Program-made: the position numbers and the translations under genes | Notes under the pieces: model-generated | Database searches by the model: none | What the model saw: only the letters and a program-made list of their open reading frames with translations | What the model was told of the DNA's origin: nothing | Part shown: positions 24,689 to 32,990 of the stretch, piece after piece | Layout: the number at the start of each line of letters is the position of its first letter | How positions within the stretch are numbered: the first letter of the stretch is position 1 | Source of the DNA: Lentisphaerota bacterium | Lineage (GTDB): Bacteria > Verrucomicrobiota > Kiritimatiellia > RFP12 > UBA1067 | Length of the DNA stretch: 33,272 bases | Direction of reading: 5' to 3' | Assembly (NCBI GenBank): GCA_015061665.1 | Contig: SUWC01000034.1 | Coordinates: forward strand, 1-33,272

Positions 24689-24718
24689 TTGCACCCCAAG
24701 GGGTGTATATGGTATAAT
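24689..24718 (+). promoter_or_regulatory. Promoter of pcnB with a palindrome in the spacer
   Basis: TTGCAC at 24689-24694 and the extended -10 TGGTATAAT at 24710-24718 are 18 bases apart. A perfect palindrome, CACCCC-AA-GGGGTG (24692-24705), fills most of the spacer and overlaps the -35. It could be an operator, or the stem of a terminator for the upstream gene. The start would fall at or 1-2 bases before the pcnB ATG. Confidence 0.6.
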
Positions 24719-24725
24719 CTTATCA

Positions 24726-25940
24726 ATGTTTTCGTTTTTAAAAAGGAAAAAGTCGCGTGAACCGGTCGTCTACAAACGACCGGATCATTGCATCTCCCGC
24801 AAAAACATCGACCCTGATGCCTTGAAGGTTCTCTATCGCCTTTCTTCGCTTGGCTACACGGCGTATCTAGTCGGCGGAGGGGTGCGAGATCTGCTCATGG
24901 GCAGAACGCCAAAGGATTTCGACGTCGGCACGAGCGCTAAGCCCAACGAGGTAAAGCGTGCGTTCAAGAACTGCTTCCTCGTCGGGCGCAGGTTCCTTCT
25001 TGCCCACGTCCGCTTTGCGGGCGGCAAGGTCATCGAGACTGCGACTTTCCGCCAGAATTCCCAGACGGTCGGCGAAATCATCGAGCACGCGTCGGAGGGT
25101 CCGTTTGAGGACAACACGTTCGGCACGCCCGAGACGGATGCGTACAGGCGCGACTTCACAGTGAACGGGCTATTCTACAACATCGAGGACTTCAGCGTCA
25201 TTGACTGGGTCGGCGGGATGAAGGATATCGAGAAGCGCATAATCCGCGCAATCGGCGATCCCGACATCCGCTTCCAGGAGGACCCCGTGCGCATGATGCG
25301 CGCCGTCAAGTTCGCCTCGCGCCTTGGGTTCACGATCGAGCGCAAGACGCTTGCCGCGATGAAGCGCCACCATTCGTGCATTCTCACAGCCGCGGTCCCG
25401 CGTGTCTGCGAGGAGGTATTCCGTCTTTTCCCCTACGGCAAGTCGTCCGAGGCTTTCCGCCTGATGTACGAAGTCGGGCTTCTCGGCGATCTCCTGCCTG
25501 ACCTTGCGGCCCACATCGGCCGCTCCGGCAAGTCGAAGAGCATGGTGTTCAAGTACCTTGCCGAGCTTGACGAGTACGAGAAGATGATGTCCGCCAAGGG
25601 GTTTGAGGTCTCCAACGGGCTCCGCGCAGCCGTCTTGATGACGGGTCCGCTGAAGGAGCTTGCGAAGGACGGCGCGGGACGTCGCGTGATGCAGGCGTTC
25701 CAGCAGTCGCTCAAGGCCCCCAAGGCCGTATATTTCTCGGCGGTTCTCCTCATGGAGAGCGCGAAGCGGCTCTCTTCCTCGCCTGTGAAGGGCAAGAGCC
25801 GCTTCATCTACAACAAGGATTTTCTCGACGCGCTCGATTACAATCGAATCGTACTGCGCGCCGAAGGCAAAAGCGAGGAGGCTCTCAACGAATGGGCCGA
25901 CCTCTATGACGCGAAAGCGAAAGAGAAAGGATGCGAATAA
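24726..25940 (+). CDS. pcnB: Poly(A) polymerase PcnB (class II nucleotidyltransferase family)
   Basis: Adds A-tails to RNA and so promotes RNA decay; the family also includes CCA-adding enzymes. The 404 residues begin with the PcnB-specific KRPDHCISRKNIDPDALKVL. The nucleotidyltransferase core follows, LVGGGVRDLLMGRTPKDFDVGT, with catalytic D64 and D66, then NCFLVGRRFLLAHVRF, RRDFTVNGLFYN and FQEDPVRMMRA. The N-terminal motif favours PcnB over a CCA enzyme. There is no Shine-Dalgarno, and the -10 ends only 7 bases before the ATG, so the mRNA is probably leaderless. The stop overlaps the next start as TAATG. Confidence 0.9.
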   Translation: MFSFLKRKKSREPVVYKRPDHCISRKNIDPDALKVLYRLSSLGYTAYLVGGGVRDLLMGRTPKDFDVGTSAKPNEVKRAFKNCFLVGRRFLLAHVRFAGGKVIETATFRQNSQTVGEIIEHASEGPFEDNTFGTPETDAYRRDFTVNGLFYNIEDFSVIDWVGGMKDIEKRIIRAIGDPDIRFQEDPVRMMRAVKFASRLGFTIERKTLAAMKRHHSCILTAAVPRVCEEVFRLFPYGKSSEAFRLMYEVGLLGDLLPDLAAHIGRSGKSKSMVFKYLAELDEYEKMMSAKGFEVSNGLRAAVLMTGPLKELAKDGAGRRVMQAFQQSLKAPKAVYFSAVLLMESAKRLSSSPVKGKSRFIYNKDFLDALDYNRIVLRAEGKSEEALNEWADLYDAKAKEKGCE

Positions 25941-26689
25941 TGGCTACACGAATCCCCGATGAACTGCTCCCTGTAGTTGAATGGTGGGAGAAGGACGGAA
26001 AGCAAACGGTCTCCATTGTGGCGGCTGTCGGCATTGCCGTGCTTGCATGGTATGGTTTCAAGAACTGGCGCGAAAGCCGCCGCATTGCAGCCGGCGACGC
26101 AGTTGTCCTGAGCGAGGATGTCAGCGCGCTAGAGGAAGCGGTTTCTAGCTACGGATCGTCCGATGCCGGTGCGGCGCTCAAGCTCCGCCTTGCGAAGTCC
26201 TACTACGATGCGTCGAACTACCAGGGCGCGCTTGACCTCTATACCGAGCTCATCGGCAAGGCGCCAGCCGCATTTGCCGAAATCCCGCTTCTCGGAAAGG
26301 CCGAGTCCCTTGAGGCCCTCGAGCGCTTTGCCGACGCGGTCGAAGCGTACGATTCGTTCGTCTCCCAGTATCCCGAAAGCGCGTTTCTGCTTGGCGCGAA
26401 GATCGGCGCCGTCCGCTCGCTCGCGCAGGACGGCAAGAAGGACGAAGCGCAGAAGAGGCTTGCCGAGATCAAGGAGTCCGTCAAGGGCGACGAAGCGGCC
26501 GTTACGCGCGTCGAAGACGCGGAGGATCTTGTCCGCCGCTGGCGCAAGATTTCGCTCTTCGAGAAGGCGGACGCCGTCAGCGCGGCAATGAAGGACCTTG
26601 CGGCTCCCGACGCACCTGCTGCGGAAGCTCCCGCGCCCGCCGAAGTGCCTCCGGCTCCCGAGGCTCCTGCTGCTGAACAGTCCAAGTAA
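25940..26689 (+). CDS. Membrane-anchored TPR protein (YfgM-like layout)
   Basis: A 249-residue protein with a short cytoplasmic N terminus and one membrane helix (about 25-43, VSIVAAVGIAVLAWYGF). Tetratricopeptide-like helices cover about 60-200, and the last 30 or so residues are an Ala/Pro/Glu-rich tail. This layout resembles YfgM/BamD-type envelope proteins, but no family-specific motif fixes it. The ATG at 25940 is chosen over the one at 25931 because AAAGG at 25926-25930 is correctly spaced for it. Start and stop overlap pcnB and mlaE (TAATG both times). The position suggests a link to the MlaE/F/D complex. Confidence 0.75.
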   Translation: MATRIPDELLPVVEWWEKDGKQTVSIVAAVGIAVLAWYGFKNWRESRRIAAGDAVVLSEDVSALEEAVSSYGSSDAGAALKLRLAKSYYDASNYQGALDLYTELIGKAPAAFAEIPLLGKAESLEALERFADAVEAYDSFVSQYPESAFLLGAKIGAVRSLAQDGKKDEAQKRLAEIKESVKGDEAAVTRVEDAEDLVRRWRKISLFEKADAVSAAMKDLAAPDAPAAEAPAPAEVPPAPEAPAAEQSK

Positions 26690-27507
26690 TGACTGTTGTA
26701 AGAGAGGCGGCATGGGATGACGCCCCGCGTACCAAAACGCAGGGCGCCATTCGCGACATTACCAAGTTCCTCTCTTCCCTAGGCTGGGCCGCGCACATTC
26801 TCGCGGCCAGCTCTCTTTGTTTCCCCGCCGTCGTGTGCAGGAAGAACGGGCGTGCGGACCTTTCGAAGCAACTCTACACGACCGGCATCCGCACTCTCCC
26901 CGTCATCACCGTCGTAGCGCTTTTCATGGGGATGATCCTTGCGCTTCAGGTCGGGCTTGAGCTGCGCCGGTTCAACCAGGAGATATACCTTGGCGCGGCC
27001 GTGATGATTTCGCTCATACGCGAGATGGGGCCGTTCAGCTGCGGTGTCTGCCTTGCGGCGTGCGTCGGCTCTGCCATAGCCGCAGAACTAGGCACGATGA
27101 AGATCAACGACGAAGTCGCCGCGCTTGAGATCATGTCCATCTCGCCCATTCGCTTTCTCGCCGCGCCGCGCATACTGGCGCTTGTCATAATGGCGCCGAT
27201 ACTTGGGTTCTACTGCTGCGTCATCGGGACGATCGGCGGAGGCATCGTCGGCTCGACGCAGCTGGGCGTCGACTTCAGGCAGTACATGGCGAGCGCAATG
27301 TCCATCGCAGAGGTGAAGGACCTCTACGTCGGGCTCTTCAAGGCGCTCTTCTTCGGAATCATAGTCGGTACGGTGTCCGTCTCCGAAGGCTTCGGCACGA
27401 CTCTCGGCGCGACGGGCGTCGGCAAGTCGACGCAGCGCAGCGTCATCGTGAGCTTTCTCCTCATACTCATGTTCGGCTACATGATAACGCGGGTCTTCTA
27501 CAGGTAG
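26689..27507 (+). CDS. mlaE: MlaE-family ABC transporter permease
   Basis: The integral-membrane subunit of an MCE-type phospholipid transporter that moves lipids between the inner and outer membranes. The 272 residues hold about five to six membrane segments and the family blocks GMILALQVGLELRRF, IREMGPFSCGVCLAAC, AAELGTMKINDEVAALE and a late GTTLGATGVGKSTQRSV. It overlaps the TPR gene and is followed after 7 bases by its ATPase and then the MCE protein, the standard MlaE-F-D order. MlaA, MlaB and MlaC are not seen in the window. Confidence 0.93.
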   Translation: MTVVREAAWDDAPRTKTQGAIRDITKFLSSLGWAAHILAASSLCFPAVVCRKNGRADLSKQLYTTGIRTLPVITVVALFMGMILALQVGLELRRFNQEIYLGAAVMISLIREMGPFSCGVCLAACVGSAIAAELGTMKINDEVAALEIMSISPIRFLAAPRILALVIMAPILGFYCCVIGTIGGGIVGSTQLGVDFRQYMASAMSIAEVKDLYVGLFKALFFGIIVGTVSVSEGFGTTLGATGVGKSTQRSVIVSFLLILMFGYMITRVFYR

Positions 27508-27514
27508 GCAAGGC

Positions 27515-28267
27515 ATGGCAGAAGCGCTTATCAGATTCGACAACGTCGTAAAGAAGTTCAACGGCACAGCCGTTCTGGACGGCGTTTCGTTCGACGTCTA
27601 CAGGGGTGAGGTTCTCTGCGTCGTCGGGCCGTCGGGCACGGGCAAGTCCGTTACGCTGAAGCATCTTGTCCGCCTCATAACGCCTACCTCCGGGCGCGTC
27701 CTCATAGACGGCGTGGACATTGCGGCGTGCGACGACAAGACGCTTGTGAAAGTCCGCTCGCGCATAGGCTACCTCTTCCAGGGCGGCGCGTTGCTTGCGT
27801 GGATGACGGTTGCGGAGAACGTTGCGCTTCCGCTGGAGGAATGCACCTCGCTCGACGACGCTGAGATCGCGAAGCGCGTCGAGAAGGCTCTGGAGTCCGT
27901 CGAGCTTACAGCCGCCGCGAACAAGTACCCGGCAGAGATATCGGGCGGCATGCAGAAGCGCGCCGGACTTGCCCGCGCGATCGTGCGCGAGTCGAACGAC
28001 GTGGTGCTTTACGACGAGCCGACCAGCGGACTCGATCCCGTGACGAGCGTCACGATCAACAGGCTCATCCGCAAGCTCAACCGCGAGCTGGGCATTACGT
28101 CCATCGTCGTCACGCACGACCTCCAGGGGGCGCTGGCGATTGCGGACAGGATTCTGCTTTTGAAGGGCGGCAAGGTCGTCGAATGCTCGACGCCCTCCGA
28201 ATTCGTAAAGTCACAGTGCGGCGAGGTAAAGGAATTTCTGGCCGCGATGAAAGGGGAGATGCCATGA
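27515..28267 (+). CDS. mlaF: MlaF-family ABC transporter ATP-binding protein
   Basis: The cytoplasmic ATPase that powers the MlaE permease. The 250 residues have Walker A GPSGTGKS (38-45), Q-loop Q89 in YLFQGGALLAWMTV, signature ISGGMQKRAGLARAI (142-156), Walker B VVLYDEPTSGLDP and the switch histidine in VVTHDLQGAL. The QGGALL context and QKR after the signature are typical of MlaF. The stop overlaps the mlaD start as ATGA. Confidence 0.94.
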   Translation: MAEALIRFDNVVKKFNGTAVLDGVSFDVYRGEVLCVVGPSGTGKSVTLKHLVRLITPTSGRVLIDGVDIAACDDKTLVKVRSRIGYLFQGGALLAWMTVAENVALPLEECTSLDDAEIAKRVEKALESVELTAAANKYPAEISGGMQKRAGLARAIVRESNDVVLYDEPTSGLDPVTSVTINRLIRKLNRELGITSIVVTHDLQGALAIADRILLLKGGKVVECSTPSEFVKSQCGEVKEFLAAMKGEMP

Positions 28268-29361
28268 GTGCAAAAAAGAGCGACGCCTTTTCTGAGGCCA
28301 TTGTCGGACTTTTCATGCTGGCGGTTCTCGCGCTTCTAGTCTACTTCACGGTCGTTATCTCCGGCGTGGACGTTCTTACTGGCCGTCAGAAGGTCATTGC
28401 CCATGTCGCGTTTCCGGAGGTGGGAGGGCTTAAGGACCGCGACAACGTGATGTACCGCGGAACAAAGGTCGGCTCAGTCGACTCGATCGACCTCACGCCG
28501 TCCAACCTCGTCGTCAACATCGAGATCGACAGGGCCGTCGTGATGCGCGAGGGCTACAGGATCGCAGTCTGCAACCTCTCGATGCTCGGCGGGTACTATC
28601 TTCTCCTTGAGGAAGGCGCGGGCGAAGAGCTCCCGCTCGAGACGACGATGTTCAAGGGCGAAAAGCCGACCAACTGGATGGACGACGTTTCGCGCATCGC
28701 GAAGAACCTGAACGAATTCACGTCCGGCGGCGAGCTCAAGAGCATCGTCACGAACTTCGAGGCCACGAGCGTCAAGGTGCGCGAAGTCGTGGAGCGCGTC
28801 GAACGCGGCGAGGGAACTGTCGGAAAGCTCCTTTCGTCCGACGACACGGTCTACAACGACCTAAAGTCCGGCGTTGCCGATCTCAAGACGACCGCCGCCA
28901 ACGCGAGCGAAATCTCCGAGCGCCTCAAGAACGGCGAGGGCACGATCGGAAAGCTCCTTTCGTCCGACGAGTCCGTCTACAACGACCTCAAGGCCACGCT
29001 CGCCAACGCGAACGAGATTTCGGAGCGCCTCAAGAACGGCGAGGGTCTCGTCGGCAAGCTCTTCAAGGAAGACGACCCGATGTACCAGAACCTGCAGGAC
29101 GCGATAGCGAGCTTCAAGAAGGCGTGCGACTCGATGGATCCGCAGGAGACGTTCGCAAGCGCGAACAAGCTTCTCGAAAACCTCAACGTAACCGCGGAGC
29201 GCCTGAAGAACGGAGAGGGCACCCTTGGCAAGCTCGCCGCGAGCGAAGAGCTCTACGACGAGGTGCAGGGCCTTGCGAAGGACTGCAGGCAGGTGCTGGA
29301 CAACTTCCGCGACACGACGCCGATATCAACCTTCGGTTCGCTTATAATGGGCGGACTGTAA
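28264..29361 (+). CDS. mlaD: MlaD/MCE-domain lipid-transport protein with four C-terminal repeats
   Basis: The periplasmic, membrane-anchored substrate-binding part of the lipid transporter. Of 365 residues, 11-33 form one membrane helix and about 42-118 an MCE domain (VIAHVAFPEVGGLKDRDNVMYRGTKVG). The rest is helical with four repeats of the form R-x-x-x-GEGTxGKL-x(3)-D-x(3)-Y-x(2)-L at about 178-202, 219-243, 255-279 and 312-335. The third and fourth are more diverged. Such tails may lengthen the helical barrel that crosses the periplasm. I chose the ATG at 28264 (ATGA overlap with mlaF) over an in-frame extension from 28183 that has no support. Confidence 0.92.
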   Translation: MSAKKSDAFSEAIVGLFMLAVLALLVYFTVVISGVDVLTGRQKVIAHVAFPEVGGLKDRDNVMYRGTKVGSVDSIDLTPSNLVVNIEIDRAVVMREGYRIAVCNLSMLGGYYLLLEEGAGEELPLETTMFKGEKPTNWMDDVSRIAKNLNEFTSGGELKSIVTNFEATSVKVREVVERVERGEGTVGKLLSSDDTVYNDLKSGVADLKTTAANASEISERLKNGEGTIGKLLSSDESVYNDLKATLANANEISERLKNGEGLVGKLFKEDDPMYQNLQDAIASFKKACDSMDPQETFASANKLLENLNVTAERLKNGEGTLGKLAASEELYDEVQGLAKDCRQVLDNFRDTTPISTFGSLIMGGL

Positions 29362-29394
29362 TGCGCAACGCATCAGCTTGAAAAGACAACAAGA

Positions 29395-30423
29395 ATGACT
29401 CAGCTCCCAGACTACAGAATCGGAAAGACGGTGTTCGGCAGCACGGCGTCGATCGCCGCGGCCTACGAGCGCTTCAGGAACCAGCCGATAGACGAAATGC
29501 GCCTCGCGGAAGACAGGTCGTGCCCCTATTCCACGAAGCGGCGCGGCCTTGCAGGCGAAGCGCCTGTCGCAGGCGTCGGAACGTTCGACGGAAACTTCAA
29601 GCAGACGCTTACCTTCGCGCCGAGCGCGAAGCCGGGCTGGTGGATCCGCCGGATGGACCACCCCGAGCAGCTCGACACGATGGTGGATATCTCCAATCTC
29701 TGGACGAGCGCGCAGAACCTCGTCATGCGCTCCGGTTCGGAACACAACTACCTGCGAATGGTGGAGCACATAATCGCGCTGAAGCTCGGGCTCGGCGTGG
29801 ACGACGTGCTGCTCAAGGTCAACTCCGGCGATCCGCCCCTCTTCGAACAGTCCTCGCTTCCGCTCATCAAGGCGATGGAGCATGCAAAGATCGTTGAAAG
29901 CGACCGCGACGCTTCGTTCGTCACCGTCAAGGAGCCTGTTGCTTTCGGAGGCAGGCGCGGCGACTTCCTGCTGTTCCTCCCGGCCGAGAACGGCGAGCGC
30001 AACCTCCGCATCGACTGCGCGATAACGTGGAAGACGATAATCGGCTGCCAGCGCGTCCTCTTCGACGCGACGCCCGATACGTTCCGCTATGCCGCGCTTG
30101 CGCGCACGAACTGCACGCACAGGCAGTACGTCGCCGCGCTCACGATTGGCAAGCTCTTCGCCGCAACGCGCAACTGGGGCTATTCGAAGAGAAACATCCT
30201 CATCCACGGAAAGAAGAAGTTCTACAACGAGCCCCGGTTCCCCGTCGGCGAGAAGTTCCTCGAGCCGATTTGGCACCGAGCCACGCTGGACCTGATGGCC
30301 GCCCTCGCGCTGACCGGTCCCGACCGGTTTGTCGGCACGGTTGTGTCCTACAGGGCCGGCCATACACTTGACTGCGACGCCGTTCGCGCACTATACAGAA
30401 ACGACCTAATATGTTCCCTCTGA
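29395..30423 (+). CDS. LpxC-family deacetylase, divergent, with N-terminal extension
   Basis: Resembles UDP-3-O-acyl-GlcNAc deacetylase (LpxC), the committed enzyme of lipid A synthesis. The 342 residues include about 50 extra at the N terminus. Aligned landmarks: GVGTFDGNFKQTLTFAPS for the usual GVGLHTG strand, and VEH with E124 and zinc ligand H125, then GLGVDD. Near the end come EPIWHRATLDLMAALALTG (H294, D299) and YRAGHTLDCDAVRAL (H323, the usual KSGHALN histidine). Departures: GLHTG is GTFDG, DGS is EQS, and H294 to D299 is one residue longer than the normal HKxxD. It lies after mlaD with a weak ribosome site, possibly served by TATAAT at 29343-29348. It could be true LpxC or a paralogue with altered activity. 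Confidence 0.75.
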   Translation: MTQLPDYRIGKTVFGSTASIAAAYERFRNQPIDEMRLAEDRSCPYSTKRRGLAGEAPVAGVGTFDGNFKQTLTFAPSAKPGWWIRRMDHPEQLDTMVDISNLWTSAQNLVMRSGSEHNYLRMVEHIIALKLGLGVDDVLLKVNSGDPPLFEQSSLPLIKAMEHAKIVESDRDASFVTVKEPVAFGGRRGDFLLFLPAENGERNLRIDCAITWKTIIGCQRVLFDATPDTFRYAALARTNCTHRQYVAALTIGKLFAATRNWGYSKRNILIHGKKKFYNEPRFPVGEKFLEPIWHRATLDLMAALALTGPDRFVGTVVSYRAGHTLDCDAVRALYRNDLICSL

Positions 30424-31229
30424 AACTAGACAGACCCCTCGTTGTCTTCGACATCGAATCAACCGGCATCTCCCCCCGCAAGGACCGAATCATCGAACTG
30501 GCCGCAATCAAGGTAATGCCCGACGGACAGGAGATCGAAAAGTGCTGGCTCCTGAATCCGACGATTCCGATTCCGCCCGAGACGACAAAGATCCACGGCA
30601 TCACGAACGAAATCGTCAAGGACTGCCCGACGTTCAGGGAGAAGGCGCGCGAGATATACGCATTCTTCGACGGATGCGACGTCTCGGGCTTCAACGCCGA
30701 CCGCTTCGACATTCCTTGCATCGAGGAGGAGTTCGCGCGCTGCGGACTCAACTTCGGCTCGTCGATTCGCCGCCACGTCGACGTGCAGCGCATCTACCAC
30801 CGCAAGGAGCCGCGCGACCTTACCGCCGCCGTCCGTTTCTACCTTGACCGCGACCACACCGGCGCACACGGCGCGGAGGCGGATACCCGCGCCACGCTCG
30901 AGGTCCTCAAGGCGCAGCTCAACCGCTACCACGACCTCCCGCAGACGACTGCGGAGATGGACGAGTTCCTTGCGCCGCACGATCCCATGAACGCGGACCG
31001 CAACGGATACCTTCGCTGGGTCGACGGCGAGCTAACGGTCAACTTCGGCAAGAAGAAGGGCGAGAGCCTGAAGAAGCTCCTCCTCAACGAGCCGAACTAC
31101 CTGCGCTGGATCGTGAAGGGCGATTTCGACACGGAGGTCCGCGCGATAGTCCGCGATCTTCTCGAGAACGGAAAGCTTCCGCCGCGCCCGGTCTCGCCTG
31201 GAGTCGGCGCTTCGGCAAAAAGAGTTTAA
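30411..31229 (+). CDS. DnaQ-family 3'-5' exonuclease with C-terminal extra domain
   Basis: A 272-residue DEDDh exonuclease. Exo I is FDIESTG (the D-x-E pair), Exo II is SGFNADRFDIPCI, and Exo III is AHGAEADTRAT (H and D). The family includes the DNA polymerase III epsilon subunit and stand-alone RNA/DNA trimming enzymes. Residues from about 205 onward (VNFGKKKGESLKKLLLNEPNYLRWIV) resemble the small FGKxKG domain found at the C terminus of some such exonucleases. That makes a general nuclease more likely than the replicative proofreading subunit. The start overlaps the LpxC-like gene by 13 bases. Confidence 0.88.
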   Translation: MFPLKLDRPLVVFDIESTGISPRKDRIIELAAIKVMPDGQEIEKCWLLNPTIPIPPETTKIHGITNEIVKDCPTFREKAREIYAFFDGCDVSGFNADRFDIPCIEEEFARCGLNFGSSIRRHVDVQRIYHRKEPRDLTAAVRFYLDRDHTGAHGAEADTRATLEVLKAQLNRYHDLPQTTAEMDEFLAPHDPMNADRNGYLRWVDGELTVNFGKKKGESLKKLLLNEPNYLRWIVKGDFDTEVRAIVRDLLENGKLPPRPVSPGVGASAKRV

Positions 31230-31257
31230 ATTCAACAAAAATTAAAAGGAGGGCGTT

Positions 31258-32208
31258 ATGCCTGAAACAAATGCAGTTGCAGCGGCGGCACAGTCCGTCG
31301 AAGAAAACGCCGAGGCGTCCGGCAACGGACTCGTCGGCATGTTGATGGATGGGGTCGAGAGCGAGTATTCGGACGGATGCGAGCTGTGGAACCAGATAGT
31401 CGCCTGGCTTTCGGAGCGCGGCGTCTCGTTCTGCCTGAACGTTGTCATCTCCATTCTGATGCTGTTTGTCGGATGGCTCGTCATCCGCAGGATCGGAAAC
31501 GCAGTCGGCAAGGCCGTCTCAAAGGCGCTTACCAAGAGCGGCAAGGACAACGCGCTGTTCGCGTCGTTCGTCGCATCCGTCACGACGAAGTCCTGCTGGG
31601 CGCTTCTCATCGTGATGATCCTCTCGCGCCTTGGCGTGAACGTTGGCCCGCTTGTCGCAGGCCTCGGCATCACGGGCTTCATCCTTGGCTTCGCGTTCCA
31701 GGAGTCGCTCGGCAACCTTGCGTCCGGAATGATGATTGCGATAAACCAGCCGTTCAAGGTCGGCGACTTCGTCGAGGCCGCGGGCTTTGCAGGCAGCATC
31801 GTCGAAGTCAACATGATGGCGACGGTCCTCTCCACGCCCGACAACAAGAAGGTCGTCATCCCCAACAAGAGCGCGTGGGGCAGCCCGATCGTCAACTACT
31901 CTGCGCTTGGACAGCGCCGCGTCGACATGCAGGTCGGAATCGCATACGGCTCCGACGTCGCCAAGGCGCGAGAGGTCATCAAGGCGACGGTCGCCAAGGT
32001 GCCTGGCGTTCTGCCCGTTCCCGCGCCTACTGTTGCCGTCGGCGGCCTGGACGAGAGCCAGGTCACGATCAATGTCCGTCCGTGGGCTGCATGCGCGGAC
32101 TACTGGGACGTCTATTCGGGGACTCTTCAGTCCGTCAAGGAGGCGCTCGGCAAGGCCGGAATCGAAATCCCGTTCCCGCAGATCACGGTCAATCAGGCGA
32201 AGGCGTAG
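31258..32208 (+). CDS. Small-conductance mechanosensitive channel (MscS family)
   Basis: A 316-residue channel that opens under membrane tension to protect against osmotic downshock. About three membrane helices lie between residues 50 and 165. The third contains the pore motif GFILGFAFQESLGNLASGMMI, followed by NQPFKVGDFVE and the beta domain with VVIPNKSAW and YGSDVAKAREVI. The length is close to E. coli MscS (286) plus a longer N terminus. AAGGAGG precedes the ATG. Its stop abuts the HAD gene start with no gap. Confidence 0.93.
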   Translation: MPETNAVAAAAQSVEENAEASGNGLVGMLMDGVESEYSDGCELWNQIVAWLSERGVSFCLNVVISILMLFVGWLVIRRIGNAVGKAVSKALTKSGKDNALFASFVASVTTKSCWALLIVMILSRLGVNVGPLVAGLGITGFILGFAFQESLGNLASGMMIAINQPFKVGDFVEAAGFAGSIVEVNMMATVLSTPDNKKVVIPNKSAWGSPIVNYSALGQRRVDMQVGIAYGSDVAKAREVIKATVAKVPGVLPVPAPTVAVGGLDESQVTINVRPWAACADYWDVYSGTLQSVKEALGKAGIEIPFPQITVNQAKA

Positions 32209-32880
32209 ATGCACATCGTCTGGGACTGGAACGGAACTCTTCTGGACGATACGGAAGCGTGCATAGACGCGCTGAACGAAATGCTTGCGAAGAGGGGGCT
32301 CGAGCCGATAACGCTCGACTTCTACCGCAGGCATTTCGCCTTTCCCGTGCGGTCGTTCTACGAGCGCATAGGCGTGAAGCTTGCGAACGAGGACTGGGAC
32401 AGGCTTGCGCGAGAGTACCACGACGCCTACCACGCGCGGCCAGCACGGCTTGCGCGCGGCACTTTTGCCGCGCTCGAGCGGGTCAAGGCGATGGGGGAAG
32501 GGCAGTCGATCCTTTCCGCGCTGCGCCAGGACATGCTGACGACCGACACCGCGAAGTTCGGGGTAGCGGGGTACATGCACCGTATCTGGGGGTCGGACAA
32601 CCTTGACGGCGGCTCCAAGCTCGAGAGCGCGCGGCGCTTCTGCCGCGCCCTTGTGTCCGATGGCGTGGCTAGGGAAGACCTATCCGACATCGTGATGATC
32701 GGCGACGCGATCCACGACTGGGAAGTCGCGTCCGCCTTGGGCGTCAAATGCGTTCTTTTCTCGGGAGGCGGACATTCCCGCGAGCGGCTTCTTCCGCTTG
32801 CTCCGGTGGCAGACACGCCCGAGGAGGCGGTCGGGCTTGCCTGCGCCCTCTTTTCCTCGCATTCCCGCTCGGCGAAGTAA
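32209..32880 (+). CDS. HAD-superfamily hydrolase (phosphoglycolate-phosphatase-like)
   Basis: A 223-residue HAD-IA-type phosphatase. Motif I is WDWNGTLLDDT (D6; the usual second Asp is Asn8). A helical cap follows at about 15-85, a lysine (K150) appears in GGSKLESARRF, and motif IV is VMIGDAIHDWEVASALG (GD and D). The overall pattern is like Gph/PpaX. The DxN variant occurs in some HAD branches, so the protein may still be active, but the missing general acid/base is notable. The ATG follows the mscS stop directly. Substrate unknown. Confidence 0.85.
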   Translation: MHIVWDWNGTLLDDTEACIDALNEMLAKRGLEPITLDFYRRHFAFPVRSFYERIGVKLANEDWDRLAREYHDAYHARPARLARGTFAALERVKAMGEGQSILSALRQDMLTTDTAKFGVAGYMHRIWGSDNLDGGSKLESARRFCRALVSDGVAREDLSDIVMIGDAIHDWEVASALGVKCVLFSGGGHSRERLLPLAPVADTPEEAVGLACALFSSHSRSAK

Positions 32881-32899
32881 ACCGCCGTAAGCCCATAAG

Positions 32900-32976
32900 T
32901 GGCGGTCCTGGCGGGACTCGAACCCACTACCCGCTGCTTAGAAGGCAGCTGCTCTGTCCAGATGAGCTACAGGACC
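32900..32976 (-). tRNA. tRNA-Arg (anticodon TCT)
   Basis: The minus strand folds into a full cloverleaf. The acceptor is GGTCCTG (from 32976 downward) paired with CAGGACC. The D-arm is GCTC..GAGC, and the anticodon stem CTGC/GCAG encloses CTTCTAA, so the anticodon is TCT (reading AGA/AGG). The T-arm is GTGGG-TTCGAGT-CCCGC. The discriminator is G, and CCA is encoded (32900-32902). It faces the HAD gene convergently, 19 bases from its stop. Confidence 0.97.
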
Positions 32977-32990
32977 TGAAATTGGCTAAT

